Source of the DNA: Apostichopus parvimensis
Lineage: Eukaryota > Echinodermata > Holothuroidea > Aspidochirotida > Stichopodidae
NCBI GenBank assembly: GCA_000934455.1
Contig: KN883015.1
Span: forward strand, 102,745-166,744
DNA length: 64,000 bases
Direction of reading: 5' to 3'
Numbering within the stretch: position 1 is the stretch's first letter; every line of letters starts with the position of its first letter. The notes under the pieces were generated by a model that had not been told where the DNA came from, did no database searches, and was given only the letters and a program-made list of their open reading frames with translations. Positions 28,101-43,100 of this stretch are shown piece by piece. Made by a program: the position numbers and the translations under genes.

Positions 28101-31100
28101 AAACTTAAGCAGAATTTGCAATACTATATTGTTTTCTACTCAATTCATAAAAGTTTCCATTTTACCTTTGATTTGGAAAACTTTTATGCACGTGTAGACC
28201 TGCAAGATCCTATGTCAAAACAGTTTATTTGAGTTTTTTAAAAAAAAATTGTCGATATCTTCTGCTCACCTGTTCTTTTCAATTGGTCAAAATATTGTTC
28301 TAGAAATTTCTTCTAAATAAAACATAGTCATTCCATCTGACAGTCTAAAACTATCTTAACAATGTGATTTTCTTGCACAGCAAGCTTCGCAGATGCAATT
28401 ATAAACCATTTATCCCGGGGAAATGATACTATTCCACAAAGTTTTACTGAATTTAACATATAGTTATTCCATCAGATTGTCTGAGACTGTCTTCTCAATG
28501 TGATTTTCTTAATAATAATAATAATAAATTACAGTTATATAACGCTTAATACAGCGTTTCAAAGTGCTTCACAAAGTAGGAAAGAGACAAAGGAAACCAA
28601 GGGGAAAAAAAAGAATCTAGGAATCAAACAGAAATGTTTTAAGTTTGTCTCTTGAAAATACAAAGGGAGGGAGAGTCATGAACGTGAAATGGGAGTTTGT
28701 TCCAAAGAGAAGGCGCAGCGACAGAAAAGGCACGATCGCCATTTTCTTGTGGAGCAAGCGTCGCAGATGCAAATTTAAATGATTACTGCAGGGAAATTTT
28801 TCTACTGAAGGAAACATAGTCATTCCATCTGATAGTCTATGACTGTCTTTCCAACTGACTTTCTGGAGTTGATATGAGTCACAGATTCAATTATAGAAGA
28901 TGATCCCTGACATTGAGAAATACCCTTCTAGAAAATTCTATTGAATAATAAGAAGTCATTCCATCGGGCCTGATCCATTTCGAGGCATATTTAGATGATG
29001 CGTTAAATGAGGTTGGAAAGGTTGTGGGAGGGGTTGTGGGGTGGTGTAAAATGTATACACCATGCCCTAGTTAAGCCCCTATTCCATTTGACAGTCTGGT
29101 ACAGTGCCTGATTTTCCAAACTCCCATTTTCTAAAGTAGTTATATAGATATATTTATATATGAGCCATACATTAATGCCACCGTTACATGATGGCATAGG
29201 GGGCAACCTTCCAAATAGTACTAATTTCAACTAATTAAAGGTATCAACTCACTCATGAACCCAATCTAGCTTGTTCACTAATCAATTGATTAACTGATTG
29301 ATCACTTGGCTGTGATTTTCATTTTACTTGAATGCATTCATTCTATACATTAAACGTAACTATAAATCACCTTGTGATTAATCCCCCCACCCCTCCAAAA
29401 AAAAAGGAAAAAGAAAAAAAAGTATAATTGTTTTGTCAGCTTGTAAAAGCATGCATGCTCTAACACGTTGCCACAGAAACGGCTGAAAACATATTGAATT
29501 AGGTTACATCAAGGTCATAGGAAGCTGGACATTACTGTGACAGGATAAGGCATTAATGGTTTTCTTCCTTCATAAACTTGAGCTTAAAGAGAAAACTCTC
29601 AAGTAGAGGCATGATAAGAAATAGAAAAAAGGTTCCCTCAAGGGAAAGAGTGATTTACTGCTGTTTAAAAAAGGGAAACAATCTATATATATCCAAAATA
29701 GAAACCACCGAAATAATCTTGTAACTTAAAAAGACAAGGCACACTCCCAAGCATGTTTTAACGTGCTGAAATATGGAAAGCACGTTTACTATTAATGAAC
29801 AACAACTTAGGACACTTCTATCTGTTTAAGACTTGTTGTGCAATCAACAATGGAGATGGCATTTAAACTTGTAATTTATTAGGAGGAACAGTTAGGAATA
29901 ACTAACTTATGCAAAGTGTTACTTCAATGGCAAATTTTAATATTCTTATAGAAATGTTCTTTTCTCAAATCACTTTGTGTTGGACTCACAGCAGCAGGTT
30001 ACATGTTATTACACCATAATTTCTTTTCATAATTTATTGAATATCTAGTGAAAGGCTTTCTACCAAGTTTAAAGAGGTCTTTATTCTAAAAGAAAAAGCT
30101 AACTGGCCTATATACATATATATATGATATAGCTGTTAATGTAAACATTGACAACTTTTCATTCCCAGATTTTTATGCATTTAGAAGGCTATGTCTAGAC
30201 TCACCCAGTTGGGACAATCTTTTTACAAACTACCTTTTCATGTCCTGTTTCAAGCTCTCGTACTGACAGTACGAAACCGAACAAGTGAGAAGAAACCGCT
30301 GGATGTTACAAACAAACGTTTAATACCTTGCGTCATGATCCAGCCCTTAACTTGCTTCGGTTGAGGAGGCAGTGCCAAGAGGTCAAAGTTCAGGACACCG
30401 CCGAGGACTTGATAGGCTCTTAAATCTACTGTATCTTCATCTTCGAATTCATTCATCTCATCATCGTCGTCCTCCTCCTCGTCGCCATCTTCATCACGGC
30501 CTCCCTCCGCGGCTTCTCCCTCAGATGCCCCCGCTGCTTCGGCTGATCCTTGCTTCTCATCAGTCCTTTCATCATTTTCCTCTGAGGAAATTAAAAAATC
30601 CAGTTTTTTTTTATTTATTGTAGTTTGCGATCACTCCAACCGATGAGAAACACTACATAATTAGAGCGAGGCTTACTTGTGTCTGTGTGTGTGATAGGGG
30701 TTGTGGGAAGGGGACATGGGGTGTCATTCAAGTGGTAGGGCATACAGGTTGGGTCCTGAGTACCTCTCTACAACCTTAATGTGAAGTCTAGCTGATCCTA
30801 TTTCTCCATATTTAAAGCGGGGCTAACTTGTGTCTGTGTGTGGGGCATGGGGGTCGTGGGGAGGGGGGTGGCATTCAAGTGATAAGGCATACAGGTTGGG
30901 TCCTGAAGGCCTGGGTACCTCCCTACAACCTTAATGTGATGTCTAGCTGTTCCTTTTTCTCCCTGGGTCATTTACCTGCTGCTTCTCCGACCACTTCAGC
31001 CGTATCTTCATCTTTCTTCTCTTCGGTCTCTTTTGCATCTCCTTCGACTTCCTTCTATGAGAACAAAGGCAAGAATATTGACAATCGTAAGTGCACAAGA

Positions 31101-34100
31101 CAGATGAGGGTAAATTTATGTAAAAACATAAGATCTGGCAGGTGGTCAACTGAGGCGGGCGGGGGGGGGGGGGCAGGGATGAGGACACTGACGTCTGTAA
31201 AGTTTCAGACCTGAAAGTCATCGAATATTAAGTTTTGACTGCAAATGAAGAACAGACGCTATTTCCTGAAAGTTCTATTTAATAATTAGTCTACTGTATT
31301 ACCTTGCCCTCTTCTACAGCCTCCCCTGCCTCTCCTCCTTTCGGTTCCTCTCCATCCTGTTTCTCCTCCTCGGGAGGATCTACGACCTCCAAAAGGGATG
31401 TCTTCTTCTTCTTCTTCTTTAAGCTGAAGGTCCGGCAGCGGTGAGAGTAGTGGTCGTATTTCGTCTGGATGAAACGGACAGCGACATCGGAGAGAGCAAG
31501 TTGCTTCGGGAGCTCGAAGGAGAGTTTACTCTTTTCAAACTCGAATGTTTTAAATCTGGGAAGAAAAAAATTCAGAAAATCTCAGAGAAGCATTAAGGAA
31601 GGGCAAAGCTAGGTCATAAATGGGACTGTTTGTGCATGAACAAATGTGATATACACACATTTACTCATCCCCGATTTGGTCACTTTAATAATACCAGGGA
31701 TGTGCTCACACTGGGCGGCACCGCCCAGCAGTTCTGAATGCCGCCCAGCACAAACAGTATTTTAAACATTTCAGCCCGGCACTTTATTGATGATAATTTA
31801 ACAAATTTTACCATAACCAAAATTTGTGAGAATACATGGCACAGAATAGGAAAAATAGCACCACCTAAGCATACTTCATGTGCAAAATTTGTCCAGTGGG
31901 GAGGGGGTACCCCACCCATGAGATCCCTCTCACAGGGTATGGATCACACTACCGCACAATCTGCCCGGCACTCAAATATTCCTGAGCACATCCCTGAATA
32001 CAAAAGGGCTGAGGCCTCATAGAAAGGCTTTGTCTAAAAATTTTGACTAAAAAACTTCGTCTAAAAAGTTCTTTTATTATTGACTGGAATGACGGTAATA
32101 TCATCATACACAGGAACAGTTCAGAGGTTTTTCATATTTATCGCTAATAACATCAAAAATGTTAAACAACGCTTCAACCAAATATAGATGTACTCATATG
32201 AATTACAGGTCAAGAGAAAATGACATTTAAAATGTCACCCTGTCCTCCCAACAGTTTAAAATATACGAACATGGTTATGATGTCGTCTATTCAACTCTTC
32301 CCCGATATACAGTATGCACCCGAGATGGACCATATATACCTCAAAACACCTTCACAAAAAAGTACTGATTTTTGACAGAACAAAATTAGCTGGGAAATAT
32401 TAATATTTGGTTTTTAAATGTAATAGAAAATTGTCACAAAATAAGAAATTCAATCACAAGAAAAAAAAAAAATTCATCTAGTAATTCACTGCCTGCCTGC
32501 CTAAATTCTGTTTGATTATTTTCCAGCTGAAAAGACTGAAACTAACCTGGGATTTTTGGTGAGATTCCCCCAAACCATGAAAAGCATACTTTCATTTCCA
32601 TTTACTAGTTGCAGGTTGCCCGATTCACTATCGGCTTGGTAAGTAGCTCCCTGAAATGAGACAAACAGCAAACACTTCAACAATCATTTGTAAAATGAAA
32701 ATGAATTTAATTATTAACCAAAAATCGGCGGGAAACAGCAGAATGACAAAGAAATTATCGAACCAAACCAGACATTAAGCAGGTGTTAATCAATGCTGAA
32801 TGTACTGAATATACGACCTGTTCAAAGTATCTCTTTTGAGATCTGGCTTTAGAAATCACAAATGACTTCGAGTTGGTTAGAATCATGTTTGATCTCTAGA
32901 GTAAGGCAAATATGTCACCACAACAGAACTAGTATTGTTCGATACAGGTGACAAAAGCCTACAATGGAATTACGACCTTCCTTACCCGTTTCGAACATAT
33001 GGACATACAACCAGCGTCTATAGCCTAGTGGTTAGGGTGTCGCATATAAAGCNNNNNNNNNNNNNNNNNNNNNNNNNNNNNNNNNNNNNNNNNNNNNNNN
33101 NNNNNNNNNNNNNNNNNNNNNNNNNNNNNNNNNNNNNNNNNNNNNNNNNNNNNNNNNNNNNNNNNNNNNNNNNNNNNNNNNNNNNNNNNNNNNNNNNNNN
33201 NNNNNNNNNNNNNNNNNNNNNNNNNNNNNNNNNNNNNNNNNNNNNNNNNNNNNNNNNNNNNNNNNNNNNNNNNNNNNNNNNNNNNNNNNNNNNNNNNNNN
33301 NNNNNNNNNNNNNNNNNNNNNNNNNNNNNNNNNNNNNNNNNNNNNNNNNNNTCCTAATGAGTTGACGGGAGATTTCCATCAGGGACGTATTAATACAATG
33401 CTGTACAATGTTACAGGAGATTCATTCCAAGATTAATAGTTTCGAATGAAGGTGTTGAGGGCAGAGTGCTCTCAACGGTGGGGATCTCATCTCCACCCAA
33501 ACCTCCCCCACCTCTTAATCTTCCCATCCTGTTGTAGAAATACAGTAATAAATGAATACTTATTTCGTAACTACTCAAAAGAGGAAATGGAAATGTCCTC
33601 ATCTCTAGAATCTACCTTTCACCTAGCTCCTCCCCTCCTCTCCCCTAGCTCCTCCCTCCCCTATCTCCTACCCTCCACCTAGCTCCTCCCCTCCCCAGAT
33701 GCTCTCCATCTGTTGTACAGTTTGTACCAATAATAAATGAGTTCTTAGTATTTCCCTACTCAAAATAGAACAACAATTCCCCCCCTTTGTTCCCCGTCCT
33801 TCCACCGCCTCTCACCCTAACTTCTCCTGGTTGTAGAAACACCACCAATTGGAGAATGCTACTTGTCACTACACAAATTTATGCTTAGACTACTGTCCTT
33901 TTTTGTGTTTTATATCAAATCTCTGAATTACTGCAGCCAAAGATTGAATGCAGATTGCAAAACTGCCCCGACACCAAGATTATGATATGTAGGGCAGGTT
34001 TACATAACTGTACACCTTAAATATTTTAAGCCATGACCGACACTCACACAAAAGAAAATGTTAATTTCAACTATTTGAAAGTTCAAAGTACTCTTCTTCT

Positions 34101-37100
34101 GATTATCTATACATAATTGAGTCAGCTAACGACGTGACACGATATCACAAACACACACATACATACACATACGTACAGTACACTGGCACACGTTGGCTTA
34201 CTGGCTAATTACTTTATGTGATAAGGGTCCTGTTGCCGTACAACCGCATGTGACTTATTATCGCTGAGTCAGGGGAAATTACCTTTATCCGCTTCTCTAC
34301 CAGGGAAATCAAATTTCCTTTATGTAAAAATTATAGACTAACGAGATGTGACGGACGTCAATTGTTAGTGGGATGCACTGAAATTTGAATAACGCGTAGC
34401 CAGTCTCGTAGAGATTTAAGATACAGCTAGATAAACTGATTCTGAAGCAATCTGAGAAAAAAGTAATATGCCAGTAGGGGACATTGTAACCTTAACTACG
34501 ATTTCACACCCTTTAGCCCTGATATAGTGTCCAGTGTTAGCTCAGTGGTTAACGCCGGTGCCTTTCAATCATACGGTCCCGAGTTCGAGTCACTCCAAAA
34601 TTAATCTATGTCATCCAGTTACAGAGTTGCTGACAATTGACAATTCATAATCATGGATGTTAAAATAAGAACCTAAGAGACTGACTTTGGTCAGCTTGCG
34701 GCTTTGATAAGCCAATGATGGCTTCTTCGCGAGTTCCTACTTGCAGGAGGATATAAAATACATACAAGATAGTTATATTCAAGCCCAGAACAGTGTACAG
34801 GTGCTATTATACTAGGGAATCATTTATCCAATATCGTCTTAAAAAAAAAAGGCTACGGAAAACAGTCCAATTACTACGCAAGTGCAAAGCTGTAGGGCAG
34901 ATCTTGTTCACACGAAGCATAGAATTTTATAGGTGACAACACTCGTAGCCTTCAAGACTGCTATGCAAACGTTGAACCTTTAATTTACTTCTTGCATTAA
35001 CTTACTTTATTAATATAAAATCAAAAATATGTCCTAGTAATATTAATGGAGACACATTCCCAATATGTAGCTGTTATGATAATTTCCTTCAAAACAGCTA
35101 AGAAACTCTTGCTGCGTCATTTAAAAGGTATCCTAAATTATAAAAATGTGTGTTCTTGGCAAAATCTGTGATGTCATAGCGCCAAATATAATCTGTAACT
35201 TTCTGGTCTTCATATTGTCATGGGTCAGTAGAATGTTAACACTACAACCAATGCCATAAATAATAGGTCAGTATTTATATATTTTTTAATCAATATTTAT
35301 ATTTATAGTAATAAACGCATACAGAATAGCGAGTACATACTCAATGCATGGTTCTATGATGTCATATTTAGACTTACTCAAGTCTTCAACCTTGTGCGTA
35401 ACAATGTGATGTGCACCGTATTCCAAAGCTGGACTACAAATTATGTCTAAATTTAAGAAAGGTTTGTGTTAATTTACTTGTGAATTTTTTCGTTACTTTG
35501 AAAAAGGGAGTGTACATCCCAACACCCATTTTTTAAACGTGGAGGAGTGGTCTGAGTCTCCAGCGAATGAATGTAAAATGACAAAAAAAGCATACAACTG
35601 AACGTTTTTCTCTAGAACTGATCTCAAAAACGGAGTAAGATTTTGGGCTTTTTGGGACAGTTATTCATCATTCTTACCTCTTATCACAATATTGATGGTT
35701 TGGGTTGGCCATTTTGGCTTGAAATTTTCCATATTATCGTAATATCAGGTAAATATTTCACAAATGACTGGAAATATCTCAATCTATCTAAGATATCAGT
35801 TTGGTTTACAACCATTTTGCTACTCCTTGGCAAAGTGTAGTTTACAGAAAAATTCAAAAAATGTTCCCCTAATTGAAAGTAATGTTTCATTGTTTATTCA
35901 CAAACATTTGTACATTTTTTTTTTTATATTAAATTTTTTTACAGGTATTTGCTACTCTGTTTTCCTTTCAGTTGGGGGTGTACATGTTAAGGTAAGCTCC
36001 ACTTGAAACTAGGTTTCAATTTCAAAGATCTCTTCTTCAATCATTTATGAAAGAAATTGTACATATTACAGGTCAACTTATGGCACCGTTTATGACAAGC
36101 ATTTCAAAGACTGTAGCCTGTCAAGTTTTGCAGAACGGGACATGACGGATATGACGGCGCCCTCTGTTGATATTGGGTGTGGCTTGAGAGCTCCATTCGC
36201 TCTATGCATCAACAACATATTGTTATCACGATGAACAACATGGGCAGTAGAACGTTTAGAATCTAATAGTTATTAATTCATGACTCGTTTATCACTATTC
36301 AGGTGGTGTTGAAGGGTGACTTTTTAAGTGCAACAAAATTCATTTTTTTCATATTATTCTGCAGAATGTTAAAACCACTGCTTTCGGTCTATGTTGTACT
36401 TATCACTTTTTTTTTTAAAATAATTTAAATAAAAATCTATTTAATTTTCTGAGGGTCATCAGTTAAAGTGGCTGGGCTACATAGTCTAACACACTCATCC
36501 TTACTTAGGTCAGTTCCTCAAATACAACACAAAACTTGATAGGAAAAGATGACATTTTGATGGCCTCATATGACATGCATACCATGCTTTATAACTTTAT
36601 CAAGGAAAAAGGGGTATTGAATGTTCTCTTAATATTGTTTTCCAAAAGCTAAAATATTTCAGTCCACTTTTTTAATTTGATCTTTTCAGTTTTGTTACAA
36701 CTCGCCAGGCTTTCATCAGTTTATGTTCGTACTCTCTGCTAGCAGAAAGATACAACTGCCTTCTTTATTTATTGGCAAACAGTAAAAAAGCCTGAATTTT
36801 GAGACCTGTAAGTTACCCGTACCTTTATAGGAAGATGCTGCTTTTAGCGGAAGCAATTTTTCAAGTGAGAGCTGCAACAATTTTGAATGTTTCAGGAGAC
36901 TTGTCGAACTTATATTTCTTATATTCAGTTTAAGCAGTGCTTCGGCTTTAAATATGCCTTTATTCCACTTCTCAGATATGTCCAATGCAGTAATTAACTT
37001 CTATCCCATACGTTTTGTAGTAACTGTCCATTGTAAAGGTACTACTATCTAGAAATGCTGCGATTCAGACCAGCAAAAATTCAAGAATTTAACCACCGTG

Positions 37101-40100
37101 CTCCACCTACCAACTTGCATGCCTGAGTCACTGGTTAAACTTTTTTGGTGAAACAAACTGATTTAGAAGCATAATTTACAATCTGAGTAAAACAAATCAG
37201 ATTGTAAATTGTGATATAAATTAGTTTTCTTTCCATGTCTTGGTCATGTGGTATTTGCATTTTGATGAGGCCAGTCACCATGTGAACACAACCAGAAGAA
37301 TTAAAAGGATATGTCACTATGTTAATCAAGCTAATTATTTAGCAAGCATTCATCTTAAAGGGATAGTTTAGGGGCTGAAGTTGATTGCTAAACAAACATG
37401 CCTGAAATTTTCTGCATCTTTTAAAGGTATGCTTTATTGACCCCAAATATGCCAGATTTTCAAATATGGTTACCTTTGGTCAAAATTCTTAAACTATTTT
37501 TGTTACCACCCTGGAGGAAATTTTACCTCACTGGGACATTCTTTTGTATTCATTAGTTCATTTAGAATGTCTGAGAACAATTTGGAGAGTAAAGATCTCT
37601 AGAAAAGTACTTTTTGAAGACTTGTAGCAATTATAGCATGCTGTCATTTGGGCCCTATACAGACTAGCTTTAAAGGCATTGAAGACTCGCCCCAAACAGC
37701 GTGCCGCCATCTTTAAAAAGTTAACTTTCCATTGCTTGCAAGTGAAGTTTTTCTCTTGTCCTACAAAATGCAGACAGTAATGAAAGGTGATACCTTGTTA
37801 TCTTTAACTGGACCTGAGATGTCCATCGCTGTATCATTTTTACACTGTGTTGACCGCAGCTGTATGTACTGACTGTAAACTAGTGTCTAATTACTGACGG
37901 TAGCAAAGATGATGGTTGAGTTTGTCCCCAATTATAACCAATACCACACTCCATTTTGAACTGAGGAAGTCAACAAGCACCTAACTGTAAATTCCCTTTT
38001 CCATTTGGTGTTTGTTTGACATCCCAAAGGAGTCATACTAAAGGTTTAGTCTCTAGGTATCAAATTGGAGCATCTTGGATGAAGATGTCAAGACAGCCAA
38101 GTGCAAGCATGTTACCAATTGTCGTAAGCTAGCTAGAGAGGAGTTCACATGTAAAGGAGACAGGTGAAAGATGTAAATTCATTAAAGGGTGTGAAGACTC
38201 GCGCAAAAAGAAAGTCTAATGCCGGTAATCTGACCTAGTTTCGAATGAGGTGTAACAGAAGTGTAAGACACCACCATTGATTCTAGAAAATACACACACA
38301 GCTTGCTACCGTCGGTAATTAGACACTAGTGTACAGTCAGTACATACAGCTGCGGTCAATACCCACAGCAGTGTACAAACGATACAGCGATGGCTAGCTC
38401 AGGTCCAGCTAAAGATAACAAGGTATCAAGTTTCATTACTGTACTGTCTGCATTTTGTAGCGACACGAACAAAACGTCATCTGCAAGAAACAGAAAATTA
38501 CTCTTTCACAGGGGGGCACGCGTTTTGGGGTGAGTCTTCAATGACAACAGTATTTCTTGTGGATTAATTTCATTTTTTTTTTGGTGGGGGGAGGGGGACT
38601 TCATTCCAACTACTCTTTATGTCTAACAATTAATAAGGGGTTAATCAACGGTCTAGCGTGCGTTACTCACATGATTAATGCACGATCGGGGGATAATGCA
38701 AGCGATGCGCGAGGGCGGAGCCCGAGTGCATCCAGCGATAGCATTATCACCCGGAGTGCATTAATCATGTGAGTAACGCACGCTAGACCGTTGATTGACC
38801 CCCGTTCATTCATACACTACCATTTGTGTGGGGGAAAAATCATAAAACAAAACATTTTTGGTTACATATAACCAAAGATTTATTTAAGTGATGCCCCGTA
38901 ATTTTACAGTGCGTTACTCACAGGATTAACCAAAGTCAGCTGACCTGAATGGACCAATAGGATTTAGGAATCTTTACTAAGTATGAATGAACTGTGGTTT
39001 ACAGATCTCAGATTATTTTCTGGCAACACTCCAGCCATCTTATAATGTAATGTCATAATATTTCTTTTGTACACAATGATCAGTTCAAACCCAAGTTAAG
39101 TCAACTTATCACTAAAATCTAACATATTTCCTCATCAACAACGGAGGGAATTTTACAGCGACCCTTGGAGCAAGTTCCCCTCTGTGTGGTCCTCCATATC
39201 TGGGAATAATTTAAAAGGTTTGGAAACTTCCCAAAGAAACTTTTACATCTTTCCGTAAGGTTTTATTAGACCAATATGTTTCGGCATAAACTCAACTGCA
39301 TAATGGACAGTTAACTGTGAAATAGATTTTTTTAATTGTGTATTTGTTCAGATTTATCCTACTTTTCTTAGTATACCAGAGAAAAAGACAAATATAAAAT
39401 GAAACCAATTGTGTTTATTTTCTTTCTTTATTTCTTTTTCTCTCTGTATGTACATTAAAAAAATATTACTATTATAACAAGAAGACTTTTACTGAGAAAC
39501 AGCCTGAAGGAACTGAAGAATGAAGAAGTGCAGAGAGATGGTGAACAGAAAGGAAAAGATTATCTGATGCAGCACTGTAGTAATGTTAGTTCACCCTGTC
39601 ACAAAAAATTGCACAAAAAAAAAAATTATATCTATTGAATATGGTACGCTAAAGATATCAGTGCAATGCAGACCACACATTACTTTAACCGATTATATCT
39701 GGTGAAGGCAATTGTCATGAGGCAACATAAACCAATACAAATCATAAAAACACCATAATCAGAGTCGTTAACATCATTTACATAAATGGGAACGAAGTGA
39801 GTGTGTGTGTGTGGGGGGGGGGAGGGCTTAATTTTAATGCCTGTCCAATATCACCCAGCCAGGTCCACTGACGTTCAATGTTACCAGTTTAACAGGGAAT
39901 AACATATCTGATACACTGAGGTGAAATGCCAAAGTTGCTAATATGTGCACAGTTTTATTTTTAACCAGACATCCAAATTACTTCAAGTATTTACAACACC
40001 TTTTGAAAATGTAAAAACTCGAAAAATGTTCAATTGTCAAGTACTCTGACAAACAATCTTTTCTATGCTAACCGGAGTGTTGTACAAAGGACAACCTTCA

Positions 40101-43100
40101 AAATAACTCAGAACTCAGATTTTACAATATATACAATACTTAAATTCACCAGCGCAACCCTGGCTTAAAGATTTAAAACTTAGTAAATTAATACTAAATT
40201 TCACTAATTGATATTTCAATACTTGGGATTTAACTGTAATTTTTCTATGAACTTTTATCATCAACTTTTAACCCTCAAGAACAATGAACATTTTCCAAAC
40301 AAAACTTTGCAGTTCACAATCTCTTTTCTCCTCTTTTAAGGTAAGGATTCAATTTCAAACAATTAAAAGTTTTGTGACAAAAAAAACTGAACAATGCTCG
40401 CTCGGAAGGACACGACACACAGTCCTTCCTGGAAGAGGATCCAATTTGTTTTGCTTCAGTCCCTTTTTAAACATTTTTGTTTAGTATACAAGAGTTCCAA
40501 ATTTGACCTAATAATTCATAATAATAAACCTGTCTGTATTTCCCCTTGTTATATTTCCCAACAACAAAGCAACACCCAGCAGCAAATCCATACACAGCCA
40601 GGTTATGTAGAACAACTTGGCAAGCAAAATGGAAATGATGTAATAAGCTTCAGCCATTGCTAACGAAAATTGAACAAGCTGTTACATGGATATCTTCAAC
40701 GTTAAGACGTCTTTGATTGACTTTGATGTACTAGAAGTATGACAAATGTTTTTTCATTGCAAGTGAAAAAGTGAAAGCCCCCCCACAAAAAAAATGAAAA
40801 CAACATGATTTTATACTTTTTTGAATCAAATGAAATTAACTACATTTTTCATGCACCTCCACAGATGTTTCACAACTCCCCATGCAACCTTCCCCCTCCC
40901 CCCGCCCTTCCTTCCCAAACACATTTCCTCATTTTTCTTTTGGAAGGGAATCTTTGAATAAGAGGCAAGTCTTTTATGCTGCAAACGTTAAAATGTCAAG
41001 CAAAGGAACGCCTCATTTTAACCGGTAGATCTTGCATGAAAACTTGTTCACTAGATTAAAAAATGTGCAACCTTTTTGGTTAAAAATGTTTGAATCCTAT
41101 TGGCAAATAACAAGAGATCACACTTGGCAAATAAGGGCCATTGGTGGCGTTTTCACATAACTGTTGTACAGTACATCTTACGCTATCACCTATTGTGTTA
41201 TATATTCCATTCCAGCCATCTTCAATCACCCAGAAATAATAATGTGTAGCATGATAATGAAAGGTATTTCTCTGCTCCATGACAAGTAACGATCCATCAG
41301 CATTTCAAAGGGAACCTTACATTTGAAGACAGTCGCCGCTCAAGCCCAAAACGAGCGATTCTCTTCTCCGCAAAACGGTAACTTTCAGATTTCTTCGAGA
41401 GGATGCATTTTGCCTTCGCTGGTATACACTCAACTATCTTTCGCTATAAATATCTCAATGATTCGGGTAAAAATTCCATTGCGAACTGAAATCAGACTTT
41501 TTCTTCTTTCGATGGGGGGAACCAAACTCGGGAACAAATTCCATCACAGAGGCAGTTGCAAAGTAAAGAGACCGTTGGCATCATGATGGCATGGACGGAA
41601 GAAGAATGGAGTAGCACTACAATTGTTGCATGATTCTGTGATTTCACAAATTTTCCCCTAAAATATATGATGAAAATGAATCAACAGAGATATTTAAAAA
41701 AAGAAAAAAAGCTTTTGCATTCTTTGAAAGAAACTGGAAGGATGAGAAAGCCCGACACCTGTTAAGTGCCAGCACATGAACATTGATTTCCCACGACAAC
41801 AGGACAATGTCCATATGCCAGTACTAACATGTAGCGAGTACTTGAATAAAGCAAGAAGGATGAGTGGGTGGTGGCTTATGCAGCGTCCCAAGTGCCCATG
41901 GTCCGCGAAGAACAACCGTAGATACAAAAGGAGAGGTTAATCGAACCAAGCTTGTTAGTATTGCCATCTCCTTGAGCAAAGAAAACGTTAACAGCCGACT
42001 AGCCAAAGTAACCTGTGGTACATGAATAGAAACCTTAAAATAAGAACTGCAAACAGCTCAATTTGAATGTTTACATCCATTCAAACCTATCAGAGCAACT
42101 TGTAAACAAAAAATCTACATGCATGATGCTTCTATTTTTTAAATCAAACTCAACTAGTTTTGCCCTCATAGTTTTTCCAGTTTGGTTGAGTTATACTATA
42201 TAAAACAAAAATTTGCCCATTGACGACATACCATCATCCACACCCCTGTAACTACACCAACATCCGCCTGTAACTACACCAACACCTGCCTGTAACTACA
42301 CCAACACCCGCCTGTAACTACTTGCACACCCCATGAACTTCTCCCACTAATGATGTTCCTTTTCGAAACACCACCGTGATTTTGCAGCACTTTGGTAAAT
42401 GGGTCATACCTTTGAACAGAGACTGCTGCACTTCATGTTAGGAAGAAAGCATCAAACAGTTTAACTCCTCTCATTTTTAAAATCGAGAAATACATACTCG
42501 GGCAGTATGAATGATAATGAGAGCAGAAATATGCAGGCATATTAATGAGAAAGTGACCTACAGTTTTATGACTAAATGCTAATTCTTTTTTTTTCTTTCT
42601 TGTCATACAAGAAGTTTCCAATGAAATGACACTGTTCCATATGATAATTTGCCGTGAAGCATTGCAATACCCACCTGACTCAATGAGAGAGAAAAAAAAA
42701 ACAGAAAAATAAATGTCATATTATTTTAAGCAAGCTAGTAGCATATGAATTGCCGCTTCCTAAACAAAACCTTTAAAGATATACATGTGATATTGAAGAG
42801 AGCAATTATTAACTTCTTACAATGAGCAACTCGCAAACTTGTAAAACATTCAACAGCTCTCATTGATTTGATGGTTCCCCCTAAACTATTGACAGATTTA
42901 TGTAACTTGTTTCGATACTAACATTTCTGAACCTCAACTTTTATTACACATGTCATTGTTACTACAGTAACATACTAACCTACAGTCAAACTTGTGATAC
43001 TTAAGACAAATACAGTCCTAAAGTTTCAATAATCGATACCTTGAAGTACAAGGTGAGCTGTGTTTCATAAAAAATAAAAAAAATAAAAATCAAATTAAAA

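Noticed and set aside
32935-33379. Frames of 115-140 codons across 33053-33351
   Set aside because: Nearly all of the codons are unsequenced N bases.
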